64,000 nt of DNA from Streptomyces chartreusis NRRL 3882 (GTDB lineage: Bacteria > Actinomycetota > Actinomycetes > Streptomycetales > Streptomycetaceae): assembly GCF_900236475.1 (NCBI RefSeq), contig NZ_LT963352.1:8837001-8901000 (forward strand), in the 5' to 3' direction. The notes below the pieces were generated by a model. The model did not search any database and was not told the DNA's origin. It was given only the letters and a program-made list of their open reading frames with translations. Every line of letters begins with the position of its first letter. Position 1 is the first letter of the stretch. A program made the translations under genes and the position numbers. Below, piece by piece: positions 34,480 through 43,460 of the stretch.

Positions 34480-35310
34480 CTACCTGGCTCCGAGGAGGAC
34501 TTCGCTGCGACGCCAGGCCGTCGGTGATCGGTTCGTGAACTCGCGCCAGTCCCGAACGAGATGGGCCTGGTCGGCGTAGCCGGAGACGGTTGCCACATCG
34601 GCCCACGGGAGCGGGTCTTGCGCCGCGGCCAGTTCGTGCGCGTGCTCGAAGCGCAAGACTCGGGCGAAGGTCTTCGGCGACAGGCCCACCTCACCGCGAA
34701 ACCGCTCGGTGAGGTACCGACGGCTCCAGCCGAGTTCCGCGGCGACCGCACCAACCTGGACGCAACCCCGCGCGGCGACGAGGCGGCGCCACGCCTCGGC
34801 TACCTCGGGGCGCTCCCGGGGCACGCGGTCGCCGCCGCGGCCGACAGCTCGGAGGAGCAATTCGTCCAGCGCGGTGAACCGCGCGGTCCATGTTGTCGCC
34901 GCTCGGAGCCGGTCGACCAGCTCGACGGCTAGCGCTCCGAGAAGCTCGTCGAGTGGGACCAGTCGGTGGGCGAGCTCGGCGGCAGGCATGCCGTAGATGG
35001 CCCGGGCCCCGCGCGGTGTCAGCGATACCTGCACGCCTTGCTGGCGTCCGTCGTGGTGGATCGCGACGGACCGGCACATCAGACCGCCGGCCACGCTGCT
35101 GAATCGGGTGACCGGTGACCCGTCGTCAACGCCCGCCGCCATCTCTAAAGGATCTGACAGGCTGATCACCGCAGTGAGCGCGCGGCTCGGCGGGCCGCAG
35201 TGCACCCCTGCCGGGAACCCGCGGAGGTCGAAACCGACGTACGAGTCGACGTACTGCCGCAAGGAGGGCGCCGGACGTGCAGCGATCCCGGTGGCCGTGT
35301 GGTCCTCCAT
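34480..35310 (-). CDS. AraC-family transcriptional regulator
   Basis: 276 residues. The C-terminal double helix-turn-helix is clear: GCVQVGAVAAELGWSRRYLT with ERFRGEVGLSPKTFARVLRF, and PWADVATVSGYADQAHLVRD followed by FTNRSPTAWRR. The N-terminal 150 residues are the sensor part. The ATG at 35310 gives a typical length; the open frame extends to 35367 without features. Likely activates the downstream cupin/hydrolase genes. Confidence 0.88.
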   Translation of the reverse strand: MEDHTATGIAARPAPSLRQYVDSYVGFDLRGFPAGVHCGPPSRALTAVISLSDPLEMAAGVDDGSPVTRFSSVAGGLMCRSVAIHHDGRQQGVQVSLTPRGARAIYGMPAAELAHRLVPLDELLGALAVELVDRLRAATTWTARFTALDELLLRAVGRGGDRVPRERPEVAEAWRRLVAARGCVQVGAVAAELGWSRRYLTERFRGEVGLSPKTFARVLRFEHAHELAAAQDPLPWADVATVSGYADQAHLVRDWREFTNRSPTAWRRSEVLLGAR

Positions 35311-35424
35311 TTTCGTCAGTGTACGAGCCGCCCAGCCCAGCAAGATCACCGTCCAAGGGCTGATCACCGCCGTTTGCCGCTGGTGACACGGTTCTTACCG
35401 GCACCCCGCTGCCTGGAGCTTCGC

Positions 35425-36187
35425 GTGCTTGTTCACTCATCGCGGATCGATCTGTCCAGCTCAGCCCTTCGCTTCCTGTCCGGCCTGCTGCGGGCCCGCC
35501 GCCCTCAGCGCGGCACCCGGTGGCGCCGGCTGCCTGCCGGCCGGCAGGCCCTGCTGGTCCTCGCCCATCTGCGGTGCGGTCACACCAACGCCCAGTTGGC
35601 GACTGGTTGCGGCGTCGGGACCACCACGGTCTACCGGTACGTGGCCGAGGCTGTCGCGGTCCTGGCCGCGCGGGCCGCCCACCTGACCACCGTCCTCGGC
35701 ACGGCGACGCAGAAGGCGTACCTGATCCTCGATGGGACACTGCTCCCCATCGGCCGCATCGCCGCCGACCGGCCCTATTACTCCGGCAAGCGCAAAAGGC
35801 ACGGGATGAACGTCCAGGTGCTCGCCGACCCGCTCGGGAACTTGCTGTGGGCCTCGGCCGCACTGCCCGGCGCGGTGCACGAGCTGCGCGCCGCCCGCAC
35901 CCACGGCATCATCGACGCCCCTGTCGAGGCCGACATCCGCTGCTGGGCCGACAGGGGCTACCAGGGCGCCGGCGGCACCATGCGGGTTCCTTACCGCGGC
36001 CGCTGGGACAAGCTGTCCGCGGGCCGGCAGGCCGGCAACTCCCCATGCCAAGATCCGTGCGCTCGGTGAACAGGCCATGGCCACGCTGAAGACCTTGCGG
36101 CTCTTGCGCAAGCTGCGGTGCAGCACCACCCGCATCACCGGCCTCGTCCAAGCGGTCCTCACCCTTCACCTCAACGCCTCAAGCTGA
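35425..36187 (+). pseudogene. IS5-family transposase with one frameshift
   Basis: GTG start, then LSSSALRFLSGLLRARRPQR, RQALLVLAHLRCGHTNAQLA, AYLILDGTLLPIGRIAADRP, YYSGKRKRHGMNVQVLADP and DIRCWADRGYQGAGGTMRVP, covering two DDE acids. Near 36044 the frame shifts; the end HAKIRALGEQAMATLKTLRL and the rest to LNASS continues in another frame to TGA at 36187. Programmed frameshifting is possible, but no slippery run is evident, so I call it broken. Confidence 0.75.
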
Positions 36188-36302
36188 GGTTGGGCAAGAC
36201 TCAGTATCCGGCGGCAGCCGCGGAGCGGTTCAACCGCCTCGGGGCACCTGCCGTTTGACGGACCCTGGTGTCGGGACCGGTCCCCAGAGGGGCGTGGTAC
36301 AA

Positions 36303-37298
36303 GTGGCGGCTGTGACAGCCAATCGCGAGCAGGAGCCCAGCGAATCGTGCGGGATCTGTCTACAGCCAATACCACCTGTTCAGATGGAGCCGAAGCACGA
36401 GACCTTGAACGAGCGGTGGAAGGATTCGTCGCCTCCCGACAACCCGCTCGAAAACCACGCCCGCAATGTACTGAGTGCAATGGAGGCATGGCAGTGCGAC
36501 CGCTGCCGACGCTGGATCTGCAACGATTGCATCTTGCCCCACGTGATCAGGTCCCGTGCCCGCCGAATGCGCCATCGAGGCTGCGGGGGTGTGTTCAAAG
36601 CGCCGGACGCGCCGTCTTGGATCGGCGTCATCGGCCAGCGGCCCGTACCCGCTGGATCGTGGAGAGCAAGGTTCGGCATCCGAACGGACTTGAACTCGGG
36701 TGTACTGGGCGGCTCAGGCTATGAACCGTTCCTAGGCGGAGAGCTACTCCCAGCCGGAGAGCTGCGTTTCAGGGAACTCGCGCTGATAGCCGAGGGGATC
36801 CGTCAGTCTGTCGGGGTGACGTTGAGTGACGACCAGATGGCCATTGGGATGGCCATGTGCGATCAACTTGAGGGTCGGCGCCTACGCAAGGCCAAGCGGA
36901 CCATCGAGACCCTCAGCGTCCCTTGCACGGATCGGGACCGCTCTCTCGCCGCCGCACTGCCGGCTTTCCTCTACGCCCGTGGCCTGTACGCCCGTGATAT
37001 CAGTGTTCATGTCATGGCCCCCACTGAGTCTCGCGCTCGGGAGGATGCTCAGCTCTATAGCAAGATCGACGGAGAACTTGGCATGCATGGAGTTGGGCTG
37101 ATCCATGCCGGCCAGCCCCGGGCCAAGAGGGAGGCCGCCTATGCGCGCGGCATCACAGTCGGTGATCACGGGGAATTCGAGAGGGATGTGGTCAGCCGGG
37201 GTGTGGCCGTTGTCCGTGTTGCCCGATACGGAACCTACATCGATCGCCGCCATCCCCGAGTGGCACACCTACCCGACTCCGGATACGGACTTGCATAG
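36303..37298 (+). CDS. Unknown protein with N-terminal Cys-rich zinc-binding region
   Basis: About 331 residues from the GTG at 36303. CGICLQPIPP, CDRCRRWICNDCILPHV and HRGCGG give two CxxC pairs plus further Cys/His, the spacing of a treble-clef or RING-like zinc site. The remaining 230 residues are mixed alpha/beta, with SWIGVIGQRPVPAGSWRARF and RFRELALIAEGIRQSVGVTL, and no membrane segment. The GC content and codon use are visibly lower than in the neighbours, a sign of transfer. It sits between two transposase relics. I do not recognise the family. Confidence 0.65.
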   Translation: MAAVTANREQEPSESCGICLQPIPPVQMEPKHETLNERWKDSSPPDNPLENHARNVLSAMEAWQCDRCRRWICNDCILPHVIRSRARRMRHRGCGGVFKAPDAPSWIGVIGQRPVPAGSWRARFGIRTDLNSGVLGGSGYEPFLGGELLPAGELRFRELALIAEGIRQSVGVTLSDDQMAIGMAMCDQLEGRRLRKAKRTIETLSVPCTDRDRSLAAALPAFLYARGLYARDISVHVMAPTESRAREDAQLYSKIDGELGMHGVGLIHAGQPRAKREAAYARGITVGDHGEFERDVVSRGVAVVRVARYGTYIDRRHPRVAHLPDSGYGLA

Positions 37299-37765
37299 AA
37301 GATCCGCCATGCTGAAGTCGATGGTCACGGCGCGCTGGTGCGCTTCGCTGATCGTGTTCTCGTGCTGATCGCATGCGGCTGTCGGCCCGTTACGCGAACA
37401 CGCCGCTGCGGGCGCTGCTCGGGCTGGCCAATACCGAGGCCACCCACTGTCAGACGATCTTGAATGCAGGCAACCGCACGCGACCAGCACAAGTACGAGA
37501 TCACCGACTACACCAACGCCGATGACCTGCGGGTTCGAAGTTGAAAAGGGCCCAGTGAAAAGATTTCATCCTGTACTTCGCAGATCACGGGGCTGGTGTG
37601 CGCCTGCGGTGATGTACTTGCGCCGGTCAGGGATGTGACCTTCTTCGGGAGATCGTCTGTCACCGGTGGATTTCGGTTGAAACCCGATGAGGTAGTCAGT
37701 CAGCCGCGAGCGGAGGCGCGAGAGTTCACCGGCAGGCGGTGCCGCTATGGCGGCGCCGGTCACAC
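37299..37765. other. Decayed DNA with no recognised gene
   Basis: Short pieces such as RLSARYANTPLRALLGLANT (plus strand, near 37375) look protein-like, but there is no start, stop or ribosome site arrangement to support a gene. Confidence 0.35.
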
Positions 37766-37769
37766 GGCA

Positions 37770-38085
37770 GGAGGGTGCTGCTGCTGGACACGCCGATGGG
37801 CGAGAACGTCTCTTTGTACGACCTCCTCGCGAACAGCACAGCGGTGCCCGAGGAGGTGATCGGCTTCGTCCCCGCCGATGCGCGGCTGGCGGCATTGCTG
37901 CGTGCGCTCCACCCGACCGAGCGGGAGGTGGTTCAAGCGTGGCGGATCCCGACAACGGCACGTGGGCTGAGGCCGCGCTGCACGCGGGTGCCGCTGACCT
38001 CGAGGTCGTCGGAGCGAGTACGGCGCAAGGTGAAGCGCCTGATCTCCGAAGCGCAACGGCACCTGGCAGCGGATCTTCACAGCCC
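37770..38085 (+). pseudogene. Sigma-factor-like hypothetical protein, 3' relic
   Basis: LYDLLANSTAVPEEVIGFVP and RLAALLRALHPTEREVVQAW are followed in a second frame by ADPDNGTWAEAALHAGAADL and in the third by RVRRKVKRLISEAQRHLAAD. The order fits a sigma-70 region 4-like C-terminus seen in Streptomyces hypothetical proteins. Two frameshifts and no start. Confidence 0.45.
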
Positions 38086-38089
38086 TGCA

Positions 38090-38714
38090 GGTCCGGGCCG
38101 ATGCCAAGGACCTGATCACCTGGGAGATCAACGTTGACTCCACCATCGTCCGTGCCCACCAGCATGCCGCCGGGGCAGGAAAAAAGGGGGACCTGCAGAA
38201 GGAGCCGCCCGGCGGCGTCTCCACCGAGCCGGGCGACCACGGCCTTGGGCGCTCGCGCGGTGGCCTGACCACCAAGCTGCACCTGGCCGTCGAGCAGGGC
38301 CGGAAGCCCAGTCCATCATGATCACTGCCGGGCAGCGGGGCGACTCCCCGCAGTTCGAGGTCGTCCTGGGGGCGCATCAGAGTGCCCCGACCGGGGTCGG
38401 GCAGGCCGCGCAACCGGCCCACGCGGTTGCGCCGACAAGGCCTACGCCTCCCGTGAGAACCGCGCCTACCTGCGCAGACGCGGGATCCGCTGCACCGTCC
38501 CGGACAAGGCCGATCACATCTGCAACCGCAAGATATTCGGCTCCTGCGGCGGCCGTCCGCCGAAGTTCGACCGGGAGGACTACAAAGCTCGGCACGCGGT
38601 TGAGTGCGGCATCAATCGACTCAAAGGCACCGAGCTGTGGGAACAAGGTACGACAAGCTCGCGGTCCGCTACGAGGCGACCGTCCTCGTAGCGGCGATCA
38701 ACGAGTGGCTGTGA
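38090..38714 (+). pseudogene. IS5-family transposase, 5'-truncated and frameshifted
   Basis: The plus strand reads LQVRADAKDLITWEINVDST, IVRAHQHAAGA, RSRGGLTTKLHLAVEQGRKP, KAYASRENRAYLRRRGIRCT, VPDKADHICNRK and YKARHAVECGINRLKG, ending VLVAAINEWL and TGA. These cover the DDE region of IS5-type transposases in at least three frames. The 5' part was replaced by the sigma-like relic. Confidence 0.7.
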
Positions 38715-38737
38715 ACGGGGATAGAGGCGTCTCTGGC

Positions 38738-39541
38738 TCAGGCCCGCGCGCCGCCGTCGACCCGGAGGACCGTGCCGGTCACGTAGGAGGAGCGGTCGCT
38801 CAGCAGCCAGGCGGCGGCCTGCGCGATCTCCTGCTGGTCGGCCGCGCGGCCCAGCGGGGTGTGCGCCGTGAGCCGCTCTCGGAGACCGGGTGATCCCTTT
38901 TCCCAGGTGCTTATCATCTCGGTCGCCGTGTTGCCAGGGGCGATGGCGTTGACGCGGATGCCTTCCGGGCCGTAGGTGACGGCGGCCGACTCGGTGAGGC
39001 TGTTGACCGCCCGTTTCATCGCGCCGTAAACGGGCAGCTCGGGATTGCCCATCAGGCTGCCGACAGATGAGTTGTTGACGATTGCGCCGGTCCCGGCGGT
39101 GGTTCGGATGGCGGCGATCTCGGCGACCATGGCCAGCCAGACGCCCTTGAGGTTCACGTCGTAGAGGCGGTCGAAGTCGGCCTCCGGCAGCTGGTGCATC
39201 GGGCCGGGCTGCTGGATCGTCGCGCCGTTGTTGAAGGCGATGTCGAGTCGGCCGTAGACGTTCACGGCGCGGTCCACGGCGGCGCGCACGCCGGCCGCGT
39301 CGGCCAGGTCGCACACCACGTACTCCGCGGTGCCGCCTGCCGCCCGGATCTGCGCGGTCACCGCCTGCAGCTGGTCCTCCGTCCGGGCCGCGAGAAGTAC
39401 TCGGGCGCCCTCGCGGGCGAAGAGCCGAGCCGCGGCGGCTCCGATACCGCGCCCGGCACCGGTGATGAAGGCGACCTTGTCGGCCAGCATGCCCAGGGCG
39501 GCAGGCGTGGTGGGTGTGCCGGTGGCAGGTGTGTTGTCCAT
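38738..39541 (-). CDS. Short-chain dehydrogenase/reductase (SDR)
   Basis: 267 residues, classical SDR. Cofactor motif GAGRGIGAAAARLFAREGA (TGxxxGxG), DLADAAG, NNGATIQQPG (NNxG-like), catalytic Ser in IVNNSSVGSL and YGAMKRAV supplying Tyr and Lys (YxxxK), and GIRVNAIAPGNTATEM. Arg after the glycine motif region (LAARTE) suggests NADP(H). Divergent from an XRE-type regulator over an 87-base gap, the arrangement seen when this regulator family controls its neighbour oxidoreductase. Confidence 0.92.
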   Translation of the reverse strand: MDNTPATGTPTTPAALGMLADKVAFITGAGRGIGAAAARLFAREGARVLLAARTEDQLQAVTAQIRAAGGTAEYVVCDLADAAGVRAAVDRAVNVYGRLDIAFNNGATIQQPGPMHQLPEADFDRLYDVNLKGVWLAMVAEIAAIRTTAGTGAIVNNSSVGSLMGNPELPVYGAMKRAVNSLTESAAVTYGPEGIRVNAIAPGNTATEMISTWEKGSPGLRERLTAHTPLGRAADQQEIAQAAAWLLSDRSSYVTGTVLRVDGGARA

Positions 39542-39628
39542 GGCGCCAAGCCTGCGCCCGTCCGCGAAGCGCAACCAGGCACCGGCGGTACCTGGATCCG
39601 CGGCCCGGCGCCCCCGCACACTGGAGAG

Positions 39629-40480
39629 GTGGACCGACGACAACTGGCCGACTTCCTGCGCAGCCGACGCGAGCGGATCACCCCTGCCGAGGTGGGGCTG
39701 CCCGCCGGACCGCGCCGCCGCACCCCGGGCCTGCGCCGTGAGGAGGTGGCGCAGCTGGCGCACATCTCGACCGAGTACTACACACGGCTGGAGCAGGCCC
39801 GGGCGCCGCACCCGTCGCACGAGGTGCTGGCCGGACTGGCTCGGGCCCTGCGCCTGACGGACGCCGAACGCGACCATCTCCATCACCTGGCCGGCACACC
39901 GCCGCTCCCGTCGGCCGGGCCCTCGCGCCAGGTACGGCAGAGCATCCTCGACCTGCTGCACCGACTGCCGCAGGCCGCGGCGACCGTAACGTCCGCGACC
40001 TTCGAGGTGCTGGCCTGGAACGATCTGGCGGCAGCCCTGATGGAGGACTTCTCCGCCCTGCCGCGACGCGACCGCAACCTCGTGCGCCGTGTCTTTCTTG
40101 GCCCGCACACGCAGGGGCAGCGGCTGTACGGAGTGTCGGACGCGGACGCCTTCGCCCGCATCTCGACGCAGCGGCTGCGCGCCGCCGCCGCCCGCTACCC
40201 CGACGATCCGGAGGTCGCCGAGCTGGTAGCCGAACTCCTCGACAAAAGCGAAGAGTTCACCCGCTTGTGGCAATCCCACGACGTGTCCGCCGAGCTCACC
40301 CTGTGCAAGACCTTCCAGCACCCGCTGGTCGGCCCCGTCACCGTCAACTGCGACGTCCTCGACATCACCGACCGCGACCAGCAGGTCGTGATCTACACCG
40401 CGGTCCCAGGCTCGCCCTCCGAAGAGGCGCTACGGCTGCTGTCGGTCATCGGCACACAGCGCATGGACGTCACGCGCTGA
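39629..40480 (+). CDS. XRE-family regulator with MmyB-like ligand domain
   Basis: 283 residues. The N-terminal helix-turn-helix RRTPGLRREEVAQLAHISTE with YYTRLEQARAPHPSHEVLAG is diagnostic. The C-terminal MmyB-like PAS domain includes ATVTSATFEVLAWNDLAAAL, RRDRNLVRRVFLG and VNCDVLDITDRDQQVVIYTA. Start GTG at 39629, with GGAGAG almost adjacent. Such regulators usually repress a divergent SDR or similar oxidoreductase; here the SDR at 38738-39541 is the obvious target. Confidence 0.9.
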   Translation: MDRRQLADFLRSRRERITPAEVGLPAGPRRRTPGLRREEVAQLAHISTEYYTRLEQARAPHPSHEVLAGLARALRLTDAERDHLHHLAGTPPLPSAGPSRQVRQSILDLLHRLPQAAATVTSATFEVLAWNDLAAALMEDFSALPRRDRNLVRRVFLGPHTQGQRLYGVSDADAFARISTQRLRAAAARYPDDPEVAELVAELLDKSEEFTRLWQSHDVSAELTLCKTFQHPLVGPVTVNCDVLDITDRDQQVVIYTAVPGSPSEEALRLLSVIGTQRMDVTR

Positions 40481-40602
40481 GCCACACCGGCCGCACTTCA
40501 CGTCCCCTGATGTGGACCGACGCCGGTCAGCACCGCCCGCGCGCTTCTGAGCCCTGCCCTGCACGGCGCGGCCCCTGAGCAACCACTTTCGACACACGCC
40601 CT

Positions 40603-41618
40603 AACGAGCTCGTGCATGTTGGAAGGGGGACGTCGAGCTCCTGATCGTCGATCATCAGCGACCGAAGGATCACAGGTCTGTCAGCCGATGTGATTGCTGG
40701 ACTCGTGGCGGAGTTGGGCCCGTTGTGGCATGAACGGCATCAGGCCAGCCTTGCGTCCAGGCAGCGGAGGCGGGGCGGTGGGCGCCGGTGCGAAAGCACC
40801 GGTTGGTCTTCGTCGACCGGCTCCTGGCCACCGTCGTGCACGTCCGGCACGGGCCCACGCACGACGTGCTGGCCTGCTTGTTCGGCGTGGACCGCTCCAC
40901 CATCACCCGAGCCATCGGCGAGGTGCGGCCCCTGCTCGCCGAGCGAGGGTGCACTGTCAGCCCCGGCGTGCGGTTGCGGACCCTGGCCGAGGTCGTCGAC
41001 CACCTCGGCGCCGGCGACATGACCGGGATCGTCGACGGCACCGAGATCCGGGTCCGGCGGCCGGCCGCCGGGCGCAAGGACCGGGACACGTTCATCTCCG
41101 GCAAGAGCAAGCAGAACGCCGTCAAATCCATGGCGCGCACGGACGGCGACGGCCGCGTGCTGTTCTGCAGCCCGACCGAGCCGGGAAGCTGCGCGGACAT
41201 CACCCACGCTCGTCAGTTAGGCCTGGTCGAGCTCCTGGCCGACGGCCCCGCCGTGGAGATTCTCGCCGATGCCGGCTACCAGGGCCTGGGTGCTCAGAGC
41301 GGCGGACGTGTGGTGACACCGCCGCATCGCAAGTTCAAGAAGAACGCTCCGGACTGGTACGACGAAATGCATGAGCGGCAACGCAAGGCACATTCCTCGC
41401 GACGCATCCGGGTCGAGCACGGCATCGCCCACTTGAAGAACTGGCGGGCGCTGGCCCGCCATCTCGGCCGCCGCGAGCACATGAGCGACATCGCCCAAGC
41501 CGTTGCCGGTCTGCTGTCCCATCAGCAGATCGCGGACCTGACGCCGGCGCGGCAGATGTGAACACCGAGCCCCGCCGCCATTTTCGACGTCTCCCTGGCA
41601 ACCATGCACAACCTCGCC
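40603..41618 (+). mobile_element. IS5-type insertion sequence with imperfect terminal repeats
   Basis: The left end (ACGAGCTCGTGCATG, then GACGTCGA near 40630) and the reverse complement of the right end (GCGAGGTTGTGCATGG, then GACGTCGA) correspond over some 33 bases with about eight differences. It directly abuts another IS-end sequence at 40584-40602. Contains one transposase gene. Borders are accurate to a few bases. Confidence 0.65.
40788..41561 (+). CDS. IS5-type (DDE superfamily 4) transposase, N-terminus frameshifted
   Basis: From GTG 40788, 257 residues: LACLFGVDRSTITRAIGEVR (helix-turn-helix), MTGIVDGTEIRVRRPAAGRK (first D), EILADAGYQGLGAQSGG (second D) and RRIRVEHGIAHLKNWRALAR (E). 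The family normally starts about 35 residues earlier; those codons are present from 40690 (MIAGLVAELGPLWHERHQAS) but in other frames, with shifts near 40771 and at an extra A near 40792. The protein may be inactive unless the GTG serves as start. Confidence 0.7.
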   Translation: MRKHRLVFVDRLLATVVHVRHGPTHDVLACLFGVDRSTITRAIGEVRPLLAERGCTVSPGVRLRTLAEVVDHLGAGDMTGIVDGTEIRVRRPAAGRKDRDTFISGKSKQNAVKSMARTDGDGRVLFCSPTEPGSCADITHARQLGLVELLADGPAVEILADAGYQGLGAQSGGRVVTPPHRKFKKNAPDWYDEMHERQRKAHSSRRIRVEHGIAHLKNWRALARHLGRREHMSDIAQAVAGLLSHQQIADLTPARQM

Positions 41619-41698
41619 ATGACAGCGTGGAACAGCAGGCCAGCCATCACCCCAGACATGCCGCCACCAAGCCTTCTGCAACACCCTTCAGCTGGCGA

Positions 41699-42049
41699 TC
41701 ACTGGTCAGCGATGTCACGGTGCTGGCTGATCTCGCTGTCCAGTTCGACGGCGAGGCGCCGGATGTCGTCGCCCGACAGAGCAGCAACGTAGTCCATCCA
41801 TCCATTGCCCCTGCCAGTACCGGCGGACCTCGGGGCCTTTGGGGCGGGCTCGCGCCGAGTCCGCTCCTCCGCCTCGAACTCCAGCAACATCTCGACCGCG
41901 AGCGGCGCGATGTCGGGCCGACGCAGGAGGTTGCTGGCATACGGCACGAGCTCGGGCCTCTTGGCGAGGAACCGCTCGACGGCGATCTGACGCTCCTCGG
42001 GAATCTCCGGGAACTGCCACCGCGACGGTCCCAGATCGGGACGCCCCAC
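41699..42049 (-). CDS. Hypothetical protein
   Basis: 116 residues, ATG at 42049 with no strong ribosome site. Charged and mostly helical: EERQIAVERFLAKRPELVPY, APLAVEMLLEFEAEERTRRE, then GWMDYVAALSGDDIRRLAVE. No signal peptide or membrane segment. Consistent codon use (GC at third positions) supports coding, but it lies between an IS and decayed DNA and may be a relic. Confidence 0.45.
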   Translation of the reverse strand: MGRPDLGPSRWQFPEIPEERQIAVERFLAKRPELVPYASNLLRRPDIAPLAVEMLLEFEAEERTRREPAPKAPRSAGTGRGNGWMDYVAALSGDDIRRLAVELDSEISQHRDIADQ

Positions 42050-42511
42050 GGGACCAAATCAAGACGCCTGATCTTCACAAACCACCCTAGAACTGGGGCC
42101 AGTTGGAGCCGGCTTGGTGGGGCCGCTGAGCGCCGCCCTAGCCACACCACAGCAGTCACACGCCAGCAGATCGGGGAACTGCCCCTCGGAGAGATGCCGC
42201 GATGTCACTCGGATGAGGCAACGTCAAGTGTCTGGAGAACCATCCCCCTTCGACCTGCGGCCCATCCGGAGGGCAGGGTAGGGCTGTCCGCGGGTGCGGT
42301 GAGCATCGGTTCGGGCAAGGGCCACGTCATGCGGTGATGTCTTCCACGGCGGCGCCGTGCATGTTCCCACTGTTCGGCAGCTGTACCCCAGCCTTCGTCA
42401 GCGCCCAGGCGTGGCCCGCGACGGCCCCGGACGGCAGCTGAGACCGGCCGCGTGAAGGTGAGGTCGGTCGAGGCCCGGACCGCAGGTGGTTCGAGCTTCC
42501 GGGGGCTCGTG
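42050..42511. other. Decayed DNA with a dispersed repeat
   Basis: Holds the second copy (42205-42241) of the 36-base repeat found at 26850. A minus-strand frame (QLPSGAVAGHAWALTKAGVQ, then LPNSGNMHGAAVEDITA) near 42330-42440 looks protein-like without a recognisable family. No intact gene supported. Confidence 0.4.
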
Positions 42512-43450
42512 TCACCATGCGTGGATGACCGGCGCCTCGGGCTCGTGCTGCTGCCAGGCCTGATTGAGGCGCGTGAGGCGGTCCGCGGCGGCGATGCCGT
42601 GCAGGGAGGCGACCTTGCCGTCGCTGATGTCGAACGCCACGGTGCCCACGACCCGGTCCTCGATCACGGCGAGGACGGCCGGTGAGCCGTTGACCAGCGC
42701 GATGTGCATCGCGGGGGAGCCGCCGGCCAGCCGCCGCTTCGCCGGCGTGGGCTTGAAGCCGGCCCGCACGAAGGAGGCGACACGCTCGCGCGTCTTGTAC
42801 CGCAGCAGCCGCCTGGCCAGTCCGGCGCCGTCCGAGACCGCCGTCACGTCGTCGGTGAGCAGCGCCACCAGCCGTTCGGTGCGTCCCGACGCGGCGGCGG
42901 CGAGGAACTCCTCGACGATCCGGCGCGCGGACGCGGGGTCCACCTCGTCGCCGCCGCGGCGCTCGGCGGTGACCCGGCGTCGGGCCCGGTGGACATGCTG
43001 CTGGCTCGCGGACTCGGTGATGTCGAGGATCCCGGCGATCTCGGCGTGGGGGTACGAGAAGGCCTCACGCAGGACGTAAGCGGCCCGCTCGACCGGTGAG
43101 AGGCGCTCCATGAGGGCCAGCACGGCCAAGGACACCGATTCGCGCTGCTCGAAGGTATCGGCAGGGCCGAGCATCGGGTCGCCCTCGAGGAGCGGCTCGG
43201 GCAGCCAGTCTCCGGCAGCGCGCTCATGGCGCGTCTGCGCCGAGCGGAGCCGGTCCAGGCAGAGATTGGTGACGACCTTGGTCAGCCACGCCTCCGGCAC
43301 CTCGATACGTTCCCGGTCCGCGGCCTGCCAGCGCAGGAAGGCATCCTGCACGGCGTCCTCGGCGTCGGCCGCCGAGCCGAGCAGACGGTACGCGAGCGAG
43401 GCCAGCCGGCCACGGCTGGCCTCGAACCGATCGATGGCTGCGCTGTCCAT
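42512..43450 (-). CDS. ECF41-type RNA polymerase sigma factor
   Basis: 312 residues. Sigma region 2 (FEASRGRLASLAYRLLGSAA, DAEDAVQDAFLRWQAADRER) and region 4 (LSPVERAAYVLREAFSYPHA, EIAGILDITESASQQHVHRA) are followed by a 110-residue SnoaL-like C-terminal domain that in ECF41 factors modulates activity. The family's DGGGK-type motif appears as DGAGLARR. The ATG at 43450 is preferred over TTG 43456. It starts 10 bases after the FAD oxidoreductase stop, an arrangement in line with ECF41 genes being paired with an oxidoreductase or decarboxylase. Confidence 0.9.
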   Translation of the reverse strand: MDSAAIDRFEASRGRLASLAYRLLGSAADAEDAVQDAFLRWQAADRERIEVPEAWLTKVVTNLCLDRLRSAQTRHERAAGDWLPEPLLEGDPMLGPADTFEQRESVSLAVLALMERLSPVERAAYVLREAFSYPHAEIAGILDITESASQQHVHRARRRVTAERRGGDEVDPASARRIVEEFLAAAASGRTERLVALLTDDVTAVSDGAGLARRLLRYKTRERVASFVRAGFKPTPAKRRLAGGSPAMHIALVNGSPAVLAVIEDRVVGTVAFDISDGKVASLHGIAAADRLTRLNQAWQQHEPEAPVIHAW

Positions 43451-43460
43451 GCGCAAGAGC

